From: Thermogemmatispora tikiterensis
Lineage (GTDB): Bacteria > Chloroflexota > Ktedonobacteria > Ktedonobacterales > Ktedonobacteraceae
Reading direction: 5' to 3'
DNA length: 64,000 nucleotides
Assembly: GCF_003268475.1 (NCBI RefSeq)
Contig: NZ_MCIF01000002.1
Span: 1,009,261-1,073,260 of the forward strand
Part shown: piece after piece, positions 24,560 through 33,348 of the stretch
Layout of the letters: each line of letters opens with the position of its first letter
Numbering within the stretch: position 1 is the first letter of the stretch
Translations under genes and position numbers: made by a program
The notes under the pieces: model-generated
Told to the model about the DNA's origin: nothing
Databases searched by the model: none
The model's input: only the letters and a program-made list of their open reading frames with translations

Positions 24560-27500
24560 TATGAAGAGAGCGACCTGCGCGACTTTGAGATCGAACCTTT
24601 CGCTAACTCCAAAGGCGAAGTTGAACACTTCTGCCACCTGGCTCAGCCCGATGGCCCCGGCGGGGCTCTTTACGCCTACTATGGTAGCAATGGCGATGTA
24701 GTAGTGCGCTGGAAGTGTAAGCCAGACAAGTCGCGGAACCTGGGTGGCTGGCGAGTAGCCATCGTACCCGAGCAAAGCGAGCCGGGTTTCCGCGAAAGCC
24801 TTTGGGAGCAGGACCTCACGCCCGGGCGTCGCAAGATCACGATCAAGCTGGAGAAATTAGGGCTCGATAACGAGGAGCCGCCCGACTTCGCGGTCTGCGT
24901 GCGTATTGCCCCGCTGGGACCTGATCGCAACGAGCTTGTGAGGTCCTCCGATAAAGATGAGGACAAGAAGGAACTCTTCTACAAAGATAGCGAGCCGTTC
25001 TATTTGACCCTTGATTCGGCCAATCTTCCGCCAGAGACGGCAAAGTCCGAAAAGCGCCGGACGGTCTCGACGCTCTCCTTCGGACGGCTCAAGTTAGGCA
25101 GTGAGATCCGCGAAACGATTCTCGAAGAAAGCCAGCCACAGTGGCAACAGCGCGATTGTGCCTACTTTAGCATCCTGGTGAATGGAAGAGAGCGGCTCAC
25201 GCTGGCGCTGAGTAAAACTCTGCTGGAATTAGAGCGGCGTGTTTTGGAGGAGCCGAAGCAGGGCGGCTGCTTTCTCCTGGAGGTTGATGATCTACACCCT
25301 GTCGATGAGGATGCCATTCAGCCGTTCCCTCTCACTTCCGGTGAAAGTGAGCGCTGGCAACATTTCTGGCGCCAGCGAGATCTGTTCTTCCGACGCCTGC
25401 GCCAGTCCGAAGCACGTAACTTCATCGAGGTTGCTGACTGGAGCAGCAGCCCTGAGCTGGCCGATGCCGCTGTCCGCTATGCCCAGGCTTACTATGAGCT
25501 ACTTCAGCATCTTCGGGAGAGTGGAGCTGACCCCAGCGAACTCAAGCAGGCGCTTTCTGTTGACAGCCTGCTCATCCGCTTCCTCAACCAGCAGCAGCGA
25601 GCCGAAGAGGCGCTGATCATTCTCCCCACTCATCCCCTGCGCGCCGCCTGGTTCGCCGGCTACACACGGCTGCTGGCTTCCTGGGAGGAGCAGTTGCTAG
25701 AGCAGCAAAAGAGGCATCGTAAGCAGAAGATTGACCTGGAGGCACTGCGTTTGCTGGTTCCAGCCAATGTGCCGCCATTTGCCTACCATGTCGCTACGCC
25801 AACTGTCTTCATTTTCTTCCAGAATCTTCTTTTCTTCCACGGTGTAGCTCTTCCTGCTGACGCAGCCGATCCTCACCGGCGCTACACCGACGTGGCGACG
25901 CTGCTCAAGGCCAGCCCAGAGCAGGCCGTCCCTGGCGATATCCGTCCCGAGCGTCTCAGCGAGCATCTCAGGCGCTTCCAGGACCTCCATCCCTACGCCA
26001 ATCCGCTGGTCCTGACGCTCGTGAACCCGGATCGTGGGGCGCTCCTGGGTGAGGCCCTGAAGGGCCTGACCCCTTCGCCAGATGAGAACGAGGAGACCGA
26101 GCAGCCAGACGGTACGCTGCCCCTCCTCCAGATCACTTCATACAGCGAAAGCTGGCAGAGCGGCACTTTGCAGACCCTCACCCAGTTCCTGCAACAGTAC
26201 GGCAATCGCTTCACTCAGGGTCAGGGGCATCCAACCGATCATTTCCTGCCGACGCTGGCGACCACTGCCCGCCCGTTCCGTCTCTTGCAAGAGGAAGAGA
26301 AGGAGCCACCCGAGGCTCACCTGGCCATCGTCAGCGATTTCATGCGTCCGAGCGTGGTTGCTGTTCCCATGCAGGGCGCTCCCTCCCTGAACAGCGAGGT
26401 GAGCAGCTTTTCGCTCTATGGCCTGCTGGCGCGCTTCGTGCCTCAGTTCCAGTTTAGTCAGGAGAACGATACCCTGCTCTGGCGCTATCAGATCAACAGC
26501 CTCGGCAGCAGGTTCCTTCCTCATCCCCAGGGACCGCGCTACAGCGAGACATTGGTCAATCTCCATATAGCTCTCCTGAAAGCCGGCGGCTCCCTGCTCT
26601 CTGGCAAAGAGGAGGCGCAACCGGCCTTGCAGGTCGCCCTTACCTCTGAGCGCCGTGCACTGCTGGACAAGCTGCACCAGCGAACGAACTGGGTCATTAC
26701 GCTGGACCGCTTCTTTACCCTGGACTACTACGACTCGCCTCATCTGCCCGGATTGGAGGAGATGGCCCGCAAGTACGTGCTGGATTATTCGCCGGAGTTT
26801 ACCGAGGGGCTGGGCCATCGCATGATGGTGACGACTTCCTGGCACGAGGAAATCGGCTCGATGCTTGCTCAGGCTATGGAAGAGCTGGGCTTCTCGCGCA
26901 TTGAGGAGAGTGTCAGTCACTTGTTGCACTACTTGAAAATCATCTCGGGACGTCTGGCCCTGGAGGCTCTAGAGTCCCCAACCAGCGCCGCCACCGCTGT
27001 GGGCCTTGGCGTGGTCACGGCCTGGCTCCAACGTCAGAATCGTCTCAAGCAGGCGGTCTTGCTACCTGTCGATCTCTATCCCCGCATCTTCTCCCCGAGC
27101 GGCACAGGACAACCGGGACGGGGCGAGCGCCGCTGCGATCTCGTGCTCGTTGCTCTCAAGCGCAATATCGTCGAAGCCACCTTTATCGAGGTCAAGTGGC
27201 GCCGCGGCACCGTACCCCTCGAGCGCCTGGCCACCGATATGGCCTTGCAGCTGCAGGCTACCGCTAACACCATGCAACAGCGCTTCTTCGATCGCCAGCA
27301 GCTCGATGGGGCACTGCAGCGTGCCTATCTGGCCAATGTACTGCGCTTTCATTTCGAGCGTGCCCGACGTTACCAGCTGTTCGACCCTGAAGCCGAAGCG
27401 ACGTTCTTGGACAACCTGGCTCGTTTCGAAAAAGAAGAGCTGGACTTCCGTCCCAGCTACGAAGGCTACATTGTCAGTCTAGAGAGCGAGCCGCGCAAGC

Positions 27501-28903
27501 CCCTCTTCGTTGAGGGTGCGCGCATTCGCCTGCTGACCGCCAGCGACTTCCACCATCTGCCCGAACTCTTGCAGGCTTCCGACCATAATGGCCAGGACGA
27601 GACCCTTGTCTCTGACGAACTGGCCACATCCGAGCAGCAGGAGCCTTCCGAGCTTGAAGAGCAGATATCATCAACTCCCGCTCTAGACTTGCCCACCGAG
27701 GAAGCAGGGACTCAACCAGCCGCGGTGCCAGGCCTTCCGCATGGGCTTGAGCAGCGGTTAGCGAGACTCGGAGGAGAAGAGGCCGAGGGCACCTTGCTTC
27801 TTCGAGCCGACCATGAAGAAGGCCAGGGGAAGACCGCAGACTCAGGCTCCACGCCTATTCGTATCCTGCTGGGACAGGCCGCCAGTGGCCCAGTTTACTG
27901 GCAGCCAGCCATTCAGGGCAGCCCACATCTCTTCATTCTGGGCATCCCCGGGCAAGGAAAATCCTGGACAATCGAGCATCTCCTGAGCGAGCTAAGCCAG
28001 CAGGGCGTGCCGGCTCTCGTGCTGGACTTTCATGGTCAGTTCGCCGATCCACAAGGGCGCTTCTACCAGCGCGTTCATCCAAATGTCCTCGACGCAGCCA
28101 GGGGCCTGCCATTCAGCCCCTTCGAATGTAGCGTCTCGGGTTCTGACTGGCGCAAGAATACTGTGGCCATCTCGGAAATCTTCGCCCAGGTGGCTAATCT
28201 CGGAGATATGCAACGCGATGTCGTCTACACCGCCATTCGCGATGCCTACCGTGCTCACGGCTTTGAAGACGATCTGAGCGAAGAGGAACAGAGCGAGCTG
28301 ACCTATCCCTCTCTCCAGGAGGTTTTCCGGCGTATCGGACAGCAGGAGCAGCAGCGCCATATCAGCAACGTCACTGCCCGTTGTCGGCCCTTGCTCGACA
28401 TGGACCTCTTCCGTCCTGGAAGTTCTTCCATTAACTTGCGTTCCCTCATCGGCAATGGGCTTGTTATTGACCTGCATACCCTCTACGCCGAGGTGCTGCA
28501 ATTGAGCGCCGGGTCTTTCATGCTATACAAAATCTACAAAGACATGTTCCAGTGGGGTCCTACCGCGCGTCCACGTCTGGCCATCGTCCTCGACGAGGCT
28601 CACCGCCTGGCAAAGGACCGAACACTCCCCAAACTCATGAAAGAAGGGCGCAAGTTCGGCATCGTCGTTATCGTCGCCAGCCAGAGCCTGAGCGACTTTC
28701 ATCCCGAGATCCTCCAGAATGCAGGTACGCGCATCTTCTTTCGCATGAACTCCCCCGAGTCGCGCAAGGCAGCGAGCGTCATCCAAACTGGTCGGGGCAG
28801 TCAGGCGGCAGAACACCTCGAACGACTGAGCGTCGGCTACGCCTATGTGCAGACCCCCGAGACGTCTCGGGCCCTCATCGTGCGCATGGGAGTCGGCTCC
28901 TAG
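24539..28903 (+). CDS. C-terminal part of the HerA/DptH-like ATPase with PD-(D/E)xK-like motif (split gene)
   Basis: Native sequence starts at 24560; the first seven codons come from the transposon right end, beginning at a TTG that overlaps the tnpB stop. Residue numbers here are for this 1454-aa frame. Residues 867-886 (CDLVLVAL...FIEVKWRR) place Asp867, Glu884 and Lys886 in a PD-(D/E)xK nuclease-like pattern. A HerA/FtsK-type ATPase follows, with Walker A GIPGQGKS (Lys1141), VLDFHGQF and Walker B LAIVLDEAH (Asp1352, Glu1353), then VASQSLSDFHPEIL. This layout matches large ATPases of DNA-restriction systems such as DptH. With the upstream 267 codons the intact protein would be 1714 aa. Confidence 0.75.
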   Translation: MKPGVVDYEESDLRDFEIEPFANSKGEVEHFCHLAQPDGPGGALYAYYGSNGDVVVRWKCKPDKSRNLGGWRVAIVPEQSEPGFRESLWEQDLTPGRRKITIKLEKLGLDNEEPPDFAVCVRIAPLGPDRNELVRSSDKDEDKKELFYKDSEPFYLTLDSANLPPETAKSEKRRTVSTLSFGRLKLGSEIRETILEESQPQWQQRDCAYFSILVNGRERLTLALSKTLLELERRVLEEPKQGGCFLLEVDDLHPVDEDAIQPFPLTSGESERWQHFWRQRDLFFRRLRQSEARNFIEVADWSSSPELADAAVRYAQAYYELLQHLRESGADPSELKQALSVDSLLIRFLNQQQRAEEALIILPTHPLRAAWFAGYTRLLASWEEQLLEQQKRHRKQKIDLEALRLLVPANVPPFAYHVATPTVFIFFQNLLFFHGVALPADAADPHRRYTDVATLLKASPEQAVPGDIRPERLSEHLRRFQDLHPYANPLVLTLVNPDRGALLGEALKGLTPSPDENEETEQPDGTLPLLQITSYSESWQSGTLQTLTQFLQQYGNRFTQGQGHPTDHFLPTLATTARPFRLLQEEEKEPPEAHLAIVSDFMRPSVVAVPMQGAPSLNSEVSSFSLYGLLARFVPQFQFSQENDTLLWRYQINSLGSRFLPHPQGPRYSETLVNLHIALLKAGGSLLSGKEEAQPALQVALTSERRALLDKLHQRTNWVITLDRFFTLDYYDSPHLPGLEEMARKYVLDYSPEFTEGLGHRMMVTTSWHEEIGSMLAQAMEELGFSRIEESVSHLLHYLKIISGRLALEALESPTSAATAVGLGVVTAWLQRQNRLKQAVLLPVDLYPRIFSPSGTGQPGRGERRCDLVLVALKRNIVEATFIEVKWRRGTVPLERLATDMALQLQATANTMQQRFFDRQQLDGALQRAYLANVLRFHFERARRYQLFDPEAEATFLDNLARFEKEELDFRPSYEGYIVSLESEPRKPLFVEGARIRLLTASDFHHLPELLQASDHNGQDETLVSDELATSEQQEPSELEEQISSTPALDLPTEEAGTQPAAVPGLPHGLEQRLARLGGEEAEGTLLLRADHEEGQGKTADSGSTPIRILLGQAASGPVYWQPAIQGSPHLFILGIPGQGKSWTIEHLLSELSQQGVPALVLDFHGQFADPQGRFYQRVHPNVLDAARGLPFSPFECSVSGSDWRKNTVAISEIFAQVANLGDMQRDVVYTAIRDAYRAHGFEDDLSEEEQSELTYPSLQEVFRRIGQQEQQRHISNVTARCRPLLDMDLFRPGSSSINLRSLIGNGLVIDLHTLYAEVLQLSAGSFMLYKIYKDMFQWGPTARPRLAIVLDEAHRLAKDRTLPKLMKEGRKFGIVVIVASQSLSDFHPEILQNAGTRIFFRMNSPESRKAASVIQTGRGSQAAEHLERLSVGYAYVQTPETSRALIVRMGVGS

Positions 28904-28932
28904 TAAGCTCGTAGAGGAGGTGCGAGAGGAAC

Positions 28933-29011
28933 GAGCAGGCGGGTTCGCTGGCAGCAGTGAAGCAGGCTCGCAAGGGCTGCCTCACCAGCTATCAGCAGAA
29001 CTCGCCTGCTC
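28933..29011. terminator. Imperfect inverted repeat between convergent genes
   Basis: GAGCAGGCGGGTTC (28933-28946) and GAACTCGCCTGCTC (28998-29011) pair over 14 bp with one mismatch. It lies in the 197-nt gap between the HerA-like gene and the pentapeptide gene and could serve both directions. Confidence 0.45.
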
Positions 29012-29100
29012 ACTGCTCCCTCCCCAGTAGAGTGAGAGAACTGCCTCAGCTTCCGGGTCATCGCCTGCTGCCATGCAGCAGATCCGTCAATGACACTGGC

Positions 29101-30240
29101 TCACAGGGGCCGACGCACCACATTGGAGCCGATTCCCAGGCGCCAACCAGTATAGGCATCGATCACAATCTCCTCCAGCGCTCCGCGATCAAGACCGTTG
29201 AACTGCTCGGGCTCCGCCTGGACCTGCTGCAGATCGGCCTGCATAAAGAGGCAGTTAGTCAACACTGCCCCGGTCAGGCGCGCCTGCTGTAAATTAGCAG
29301 CGCGACAATCGGTAGCGTACAGATAGGCCTCGGAGAGATCCGCCCCCTTGAGCAGCGCCTCGACCAGAGAGGCCCGGCTAAGATCGCAGCCACTCAAATC
29401 AGCACGCGAGAGATTGGCTCTGGCGCAGTCAACCTTACTCAGATCGGCGTTCCTGAGCACAGCCTGGAACAGGTAGGCACGGTTTAGACTCGCCCCTCGA
29501 AGATTGGCCTCGTGGAGAGCGGCATCGACCAGGTTGGCGCCATAGAGCGAGGCCCCACAGGCATAGACCCCGTTCAGGTTGGCCTTGCTCAAGACGGCCA
29601 GATTGAGGCGGGCCCCACTCAGATTGGCCCCACTCAGGTTGGCCTCGCGTAGATGAGCACCGACCAGATTGGCCCCGCTCAGATCAGCGCGGCTCAGATC
29701 AGCCTCATCCAGAACTGCACCACTCAGATCGGCTCCGCTCAGATCAGCCCCAGAGAGATTAGCGCGGCTCAGATTGGCCAGACTCAGGCGAGCCTGGCTT
29801 AAATCACAGCGCCGGAGATCGACCCCAATAAGGCCAGCCTCCACCAGCATCGCCCCGTGGAGATCGGCCCCGCGCAGGTCCACCCCTCCCAGATCGGTTG
29901 AGCGCAGGTCAGCCTCACGCAGCGAGGCCCCCAACAGATTAGCCCCGATCAGATTGACCCCGATCAGAAAGGCCTTACTGAGGTTCGCCCGACTGAGATT
30001 GGCATGACTGAGATCAGCTTTACGCAGATAGGCCCCACAGAGATAGGCCCCGCTTAAATTGGCCTCCGAGAGATTCGCCCCGCGCAGGTTGCCTCCACTG
30101 AGGTCCACTTTCTGTAAATCAAGCCGACTCAGATCGGCCCCGTCAAGCATAGGAACGCGCTCCTGCCGGTAAGCCTGGACGATCTCCAGCAGGGCCTCTT
30201 CCCGTCCGAGTCCTCCTAACTGTGGCTCAATTTCAAGCAT
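29101..30240 (-). CDS. Pentapeptide-repeat protein
   Basis: A 379-aa protein made almost entirely of A(D/N)LxX pentapeptides from about residue 30 to 345 (for example LSGANLSGARLNLAVLSKANL), predicted to fold as a right-handed quadrilateral beta-helix. There is no signal peptide or membrane helix. Such proteins can mimic DNA and bind gyrase, or act as scaffolds; nothing in the sequence decides between these. It begins 5 nt after the stop of the DUF4388 gene, so the two are surely one transcription unit. The ribosome-binding site is weak, consistent with translational coupling. Confidence 0.85.
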   Translation of the reverse strand: MLEIEPQLGGLGREEALLEIVQAYRQERVPMLDGADLSRLDLQKVDLSGGNLRGANLSEANLSGAYLCGAYLRKADLSHANLSRANLSKAFLIGVNLIGANLLGASLREADLRSTDLGGVDLRGADLHGAMLVEAGLIGVDLRRCDLSQARLSLANLSRANLSGADLSGADLSGAVLDEADLSRADLSGANLVGAHLREANLSGANLSGARLNLAVLSKANLNGVYACGASLYGANLVDAALHEANLRGASLNRAYLFQAVLRNADLSKVDCARANLSRADLSGCDLSRASLVEALLKGADLSEAYLYATDCRAANLQQARLTGAVLTNCLFMQADLQQVQAEPEQFNGLDRGALEEIVIDAYTGWRLGIGSNVVRRPL

Positions 30241-30245
30241 ACAAC

Positions 30246-30878
30246 CTACAATCCTTTCCGCTGAATGATGCCACGTTGCTCCAGATCGCTCAGTAGCTGG
30301 CTCACAACCTGCGGCTCCTTGCCCATCAGCTGAGCCAGATCGAGCAGCCGGCGCCGGCCATCAATCAGCAAAAAGAGCTGGCGATGAGCGCGCGAGAGAT
30401 GATACTGCTCGATCAGAAGCAGGGCTTGCTGAAAGGGCAGCACCGGATAAGGCACGGCATAGTAGGAAGCATCGGAGGAACGAGCATCTTGTCGATGCCC
30501 TCCAGCACTCACCCCCGGCAGAGAGCCACGAGCCGCAGCAGAAGGTGGCCCTTGCGAGGACGCAGGCGTCGCCGGGCGCGGTGGCTGCATAATGCCAGCA
30601 GCCAGCCAGGCCAGCAACTGCTTTGTGGCCTCATCGAGCACCGCGGGACTAAAACTATAGTGACACCTCCCCCAGGTACTCAGCCAATTGAGCGCGGCAT
30701 GATCTTTGCGGCGACCAGCACTAGCCTGGGTGACCTGCCCCTTCACAAAGGTGATCACTCCCTGCTCGAAGAGATCGCCAGTTCCCCGCCAGGCCGTGAG
30801 TGTACCGCTGCCGCGCGCGAGCTGGATCAGCTGAATAACGGTGACCAGGTGATCCGTCACGCCTTCCTGCTCTGACAT
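30246..30878 (-). CDS. DUF4388 (PatA-N-type) protein
   Basis: A 210-aa protein. Residues 5-90 (HLVTVIQLIQLARGSGTLTAWRG... and GVITFVKGQVTQASAGRRKDHAALNWL) match the DUF4388 pattern, found in proteins tied to two-component and gliding-type signalling. A Pro/Ala/Ser-rich linker follows. The C-terminal 70 residues (YHLSRAHRQLFLLIDGRRRLLDLAQLMGKEPQVVSQLLSDLEQRGIIQ) look like a winged-helix domain. The start at ATG 30876-30878 is preferred over one 13 codons upstream. It is co-transcribed with the pentapeptide-repeat gene; a regulatory or scaffold role is inferred. Confidence 0.7.
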   Translation of the reverse strand: MSEQEGVTDHLVTVIQLIQLARGSGTLTAWRGTGDLFEQGVITFVKGQVTQASAGRRKDHAALNWLSTWGRCHYSFSPAVLDEATKQLLAWLAAGIMQPPRPATPASSQGPPSAAARGSLPGVSAGGHRQDARSSDASYYAVPYPVLPFQQALLLIEQYHLSRAHRQLFLLIDGRRRLLDLAQLMGKEPQVVSQLLSDLEQRGIIQRKGL

Positions 30879-31127
30879 AAGCCTGCTCCCCAGAGAAACC
30901 AGCCATAACCGACACACCCCAGATCAAGACATCCTTGCCAAAGGACGCACGAGCCTGGATAGCGCCCCATAGCAGAACCAGACCATCCGAAAGAGAAGAC
31001 AGGGAAAGCGATGCCTGTGTCCAGGCGGCTCCCTTCTGCCGACGCAAGATGCTCCTTTTCTGACCTGGCGTCCGCCTTCCTTGGGTTGCTTCCTCGCTCG
31101 TCTCCGAGCCAGCCAGTAAAACGGGCG

Positions 31128-32723
31128 CTAGCGATTGGCTATACGCTCGTCCTCTAGAGGGAACGCCCCGGCAGGAGTAGTTTGGCGGAGCTGGCGCGCC
31201 TGCTGCAGGAGGCGTTCCTCTGAGAAACCGGTCACTGGGCGGATCGCATAATCAGCCGGACTGGTGTTATCCTGCCCACGCGGCAAACCGAGCAGGTCAA
31301 AGAGGGGCGTCAGAGCACAACACAGGGCCAGATTCAGCACAAGCCCGGCGAAGGCAGCGTAGACATGGAAGGAGAGGCCGCCCAGAGTCAGCGGATAGAC
31401 TGTGCTAAAGTTTTGCGTAAGGACCATCCAGGTGCTAAGGATCATCCCCCCAGCCCAACCACAGATGAGAGCCAGATGATGGAACCAGCGTGTATAGAGG
31501 CCCAGGAGCACCGCAGGCAGGACCTGAATAATCCAGGCGTTGGCGAAAAGCTGCAGATTAATGGCGAAATCTGTCGGGAAGAAGAGGATGAACAGCAAAG
31601 CTCCAAACTTAATGACCAGGGAGGCTGTCTTGGCTACCGCCGATTCCTCACGCTCTGTACAGTTAGGATGGAAATATTCGCGATAAATGTTGCGGGTAAA
31701 GAGATTGGCTGCCGCAATCGACATGACTCCAGCGGGAACCAGGGCCCCAATGGAGATGGCCGCAAAGGCGAAACCGGCCAGCCACGGCGGCAACATGCTG
31801 GCAAAAAGCGCTGGCAGGGCACTATTGGTCTTGTAGAGAGGAGATGGCTTGATACCGGCAGCAATGGCCATAAAGCCAAATAAGCCAATGAGCGACTGCA
31901 GAAAGGTGTAGGCTAGCAGAAACGGCAGGGTCCGCTTCAACGTACGGCGGCTATTGGCACTCAACGTTGCAGTAAAGGCGTGTGGATAGAGAAAGAGCGC
32001 CATCGCCGAGCCAAGAACGAGCGTCGAAAAGGTGCTGTACTGCGGCGGAGAGAGGGTCAGTTTGTCAGCAGGGACAGTCGCGAAGATGTGTGACAGGCCA
32101 CCCAGGCGGAGAGAGATGATTACAAAGCTGACAATGGCCACCAGCCAGATAGAGAGATCTTTAAAGATAGCGATGAGAGCCGGTCCTCGCAAACCGCTGA
32201 CATAGGTGTAGAGAGCCAGAATAAGGAAGGCGATGAAGAGGGCCAGCTCGACATTGATCCCCATCTGAGCAATGCAGACCTGAATACCGTAGATCTGAAT
32301 GGCGATATAGGGCATGGTGGCCATGATGCCGGTGACTGCCACGACCAGCGCCAGCGCACTGCTACCGAAACGCTCACGTACAAAGTCGGCCTGGGTAACG
32401 TAGCCACGATGGCGCGCAATAACCCAGAAGCGGGGTATCATGATCAGCGCAAAGACAAAGGCCAGGGTCAGATAAGGCGAGGCAAAAAAGCCCTGCGCAC
32501 CTTCGGCATAAACCAGGGCCGGCACCGCCATGAACGTGTAGGCAGTGTAGAGATCGCCCCCAATGAGGAACCAGGACACCACCGGCCCAAAGCGCCTGCC
32601 CGCCAGGGCCCACTCCTGGAGCCTGTTCAGATCCCCAGGCCGCCAACGCGAGGCCAATAGGCCCATGATGGTCATTACCATGAAAACGCCTACGAAGACC
32701 GCCAGCATTCCCCATTGAATCAT
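31128..32723 (-). CDS. SSS-family sodium:solute symporter (monocarboxylate/pantothenate-like)
   Basis: A 531-aa integral membrane protein with about 13 hydrophobic helices. Family features include LAGRRFGPVVSWFLIGGDLYTAYTF, GFFASPYLTLAF, the YVTQADFVRERFGS segment after TM3 and YTYVSGLRGPALIAIFKD. The overall pattern is close to MctP/MctC-type monocarboxylate carriers. The substrate cannot be fixed from the sequence. It starts at ATG 32721-32723 with AGGAGAAG upstream. A DUF3311 gene, a frequent partner of such symporters, lies divergently about 420 nt away. Confidence 0.85.
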   Translation of the reverse strand: MIQWGMLAVFVGVFMVMTIMGLLASRWRPGDLNRLQEWALAGRRFGPVVSWFLIGGDLYTAYTFMAVPALVYAEGAQGFFASPYLTLAFVFALIMIPRFWVIARHRGYVTQADFVRERFGSSALALVVAVTGIMATMPYIAIQIYGIQVCIAQMGINVELALFIAFLILALYTYVSGLRGPALIAIFKDLSIWLVAIVSFVIISLRLGGLSHIFATVPADKLTLSPPQYSTFSTLVLGSAMALFLYPHAFTATLSANSRRTLKRTLPFLLAYTFLQSLIGLFGFMAIAAGIKPSPLYKTNSALPALFASMLPPWLAGFAFAAISIGALVPAGVMSIAAANLFTRNIYREYFHPNCTEREESAVAKTASLVIKFGALLFILFFPTDFAINLQLFANAWIIQVLPAVLLGLYTRWFHHLALICGWAGGMILSTWMVLTQNFSTVYPLTLGGLSFHVYAAFAGLVLNLALCCALTPLFDLLGLPRGQDNTSPADYAIRPVTGFSEERLLQQARQLRQTTPAGAFPLEDERIANR

Positions 32724-33141
32724 ATGTCTCTTCTCCTATGGCACGACTCTTTCAGGAAAACGCCACATCACAGCGCTGTGTATGCCAAATGAGCCTGACC
32801 CGCTCCTACTGTTTTCCTGCGTGAAGAGCTACTCAACTGTAGTGCTTCATTTCCTTAACTGTATCTTGTGTACCTTGCATCCAAGTAATTCAGTCTGTTC
32901 CATCCTCTCTCTACCTGGTTCGTTTTTATCATGTTGTATGCTCTTCGATAAGTGTCAGTATAGCACTACATCAAAGTACAGCGCGGGACCATAGCCTTTT
33001 TTTCCTAATTCTGACAAGATAAAGCCACATGAGCCTCTCTCGTGAGCCTATACTAAACCTGAGTAGTCCAGCCTCGGGGAAAGAGGTAGTCCCTGTTCCC
33101 ACAAGGCAAGACGATTATGATCAGGAGAGAGTGAGACGACG
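32724..33141. other. AT-richer divergent intergenic region
   Basis: The 418-nt region between the divergent symporter and DUF3311 genes is clearly lower in GC than its surroundings. It should hold both promoters. TATACT near 33050 is a possible -10 for the plus strand, but no well-spaced -35 is visible. No gene is apparent. Confidence 0.4.
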
Positions 33142-33348
33142 ATGCTACCCGAAGAATCGCTCCCAAGGCGAGGACGCCTCTGGCCCTTTGCGCTTTTGCT
33201 TATTCCTTTCCTCACCACCGTTTGCCCGGCTCTCTATAACCAGGTAGAGCCAACGCTGTTCGGGGTGCCCTTCTTCTATTGGTTTCAGATGCTCTGGATT
33301 ATTGTCACGGCCACCATCGTGGGCCTGGTGGCGCTACTGACCGAGTAA
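33142..33348 (+). CDS. DUF3311 small membrane protein
   Basis: A 68-aa protein with two membrane helices (about 14-30 and 40-65) and the PFLTTVCPALYNQVEPTLFGVPFFYWFQMLW pattern typical of DUF3311. In many bacteria DUF3311 is encoded just before an SSS symporter and is thought to be its small partner. Here the symporter is divergent. The start is ATG 33142 with AGGAGAG upstream. Confidence 0.75.
   Translation: MLPEESLPRRGRLWPFALLLIPFLTTVCPALYNQVEPTLFGVPFFYWFQMLWIIVTATIVGLVALLTE

Noticed and set aside
26138..26929. 263-codon minus-strand frame inside the HerA-like gene
   Set aside because: Antisense shadow; the plus-strand reading continues through with a conserved ATPase downstream.
15215..28903. 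Canonical BREX locus
   Set aside because: No PglX methyltransferase, PglZ phosphatase or BrxC/PglY gene is present; only the PglW-like N-terminus is shared.
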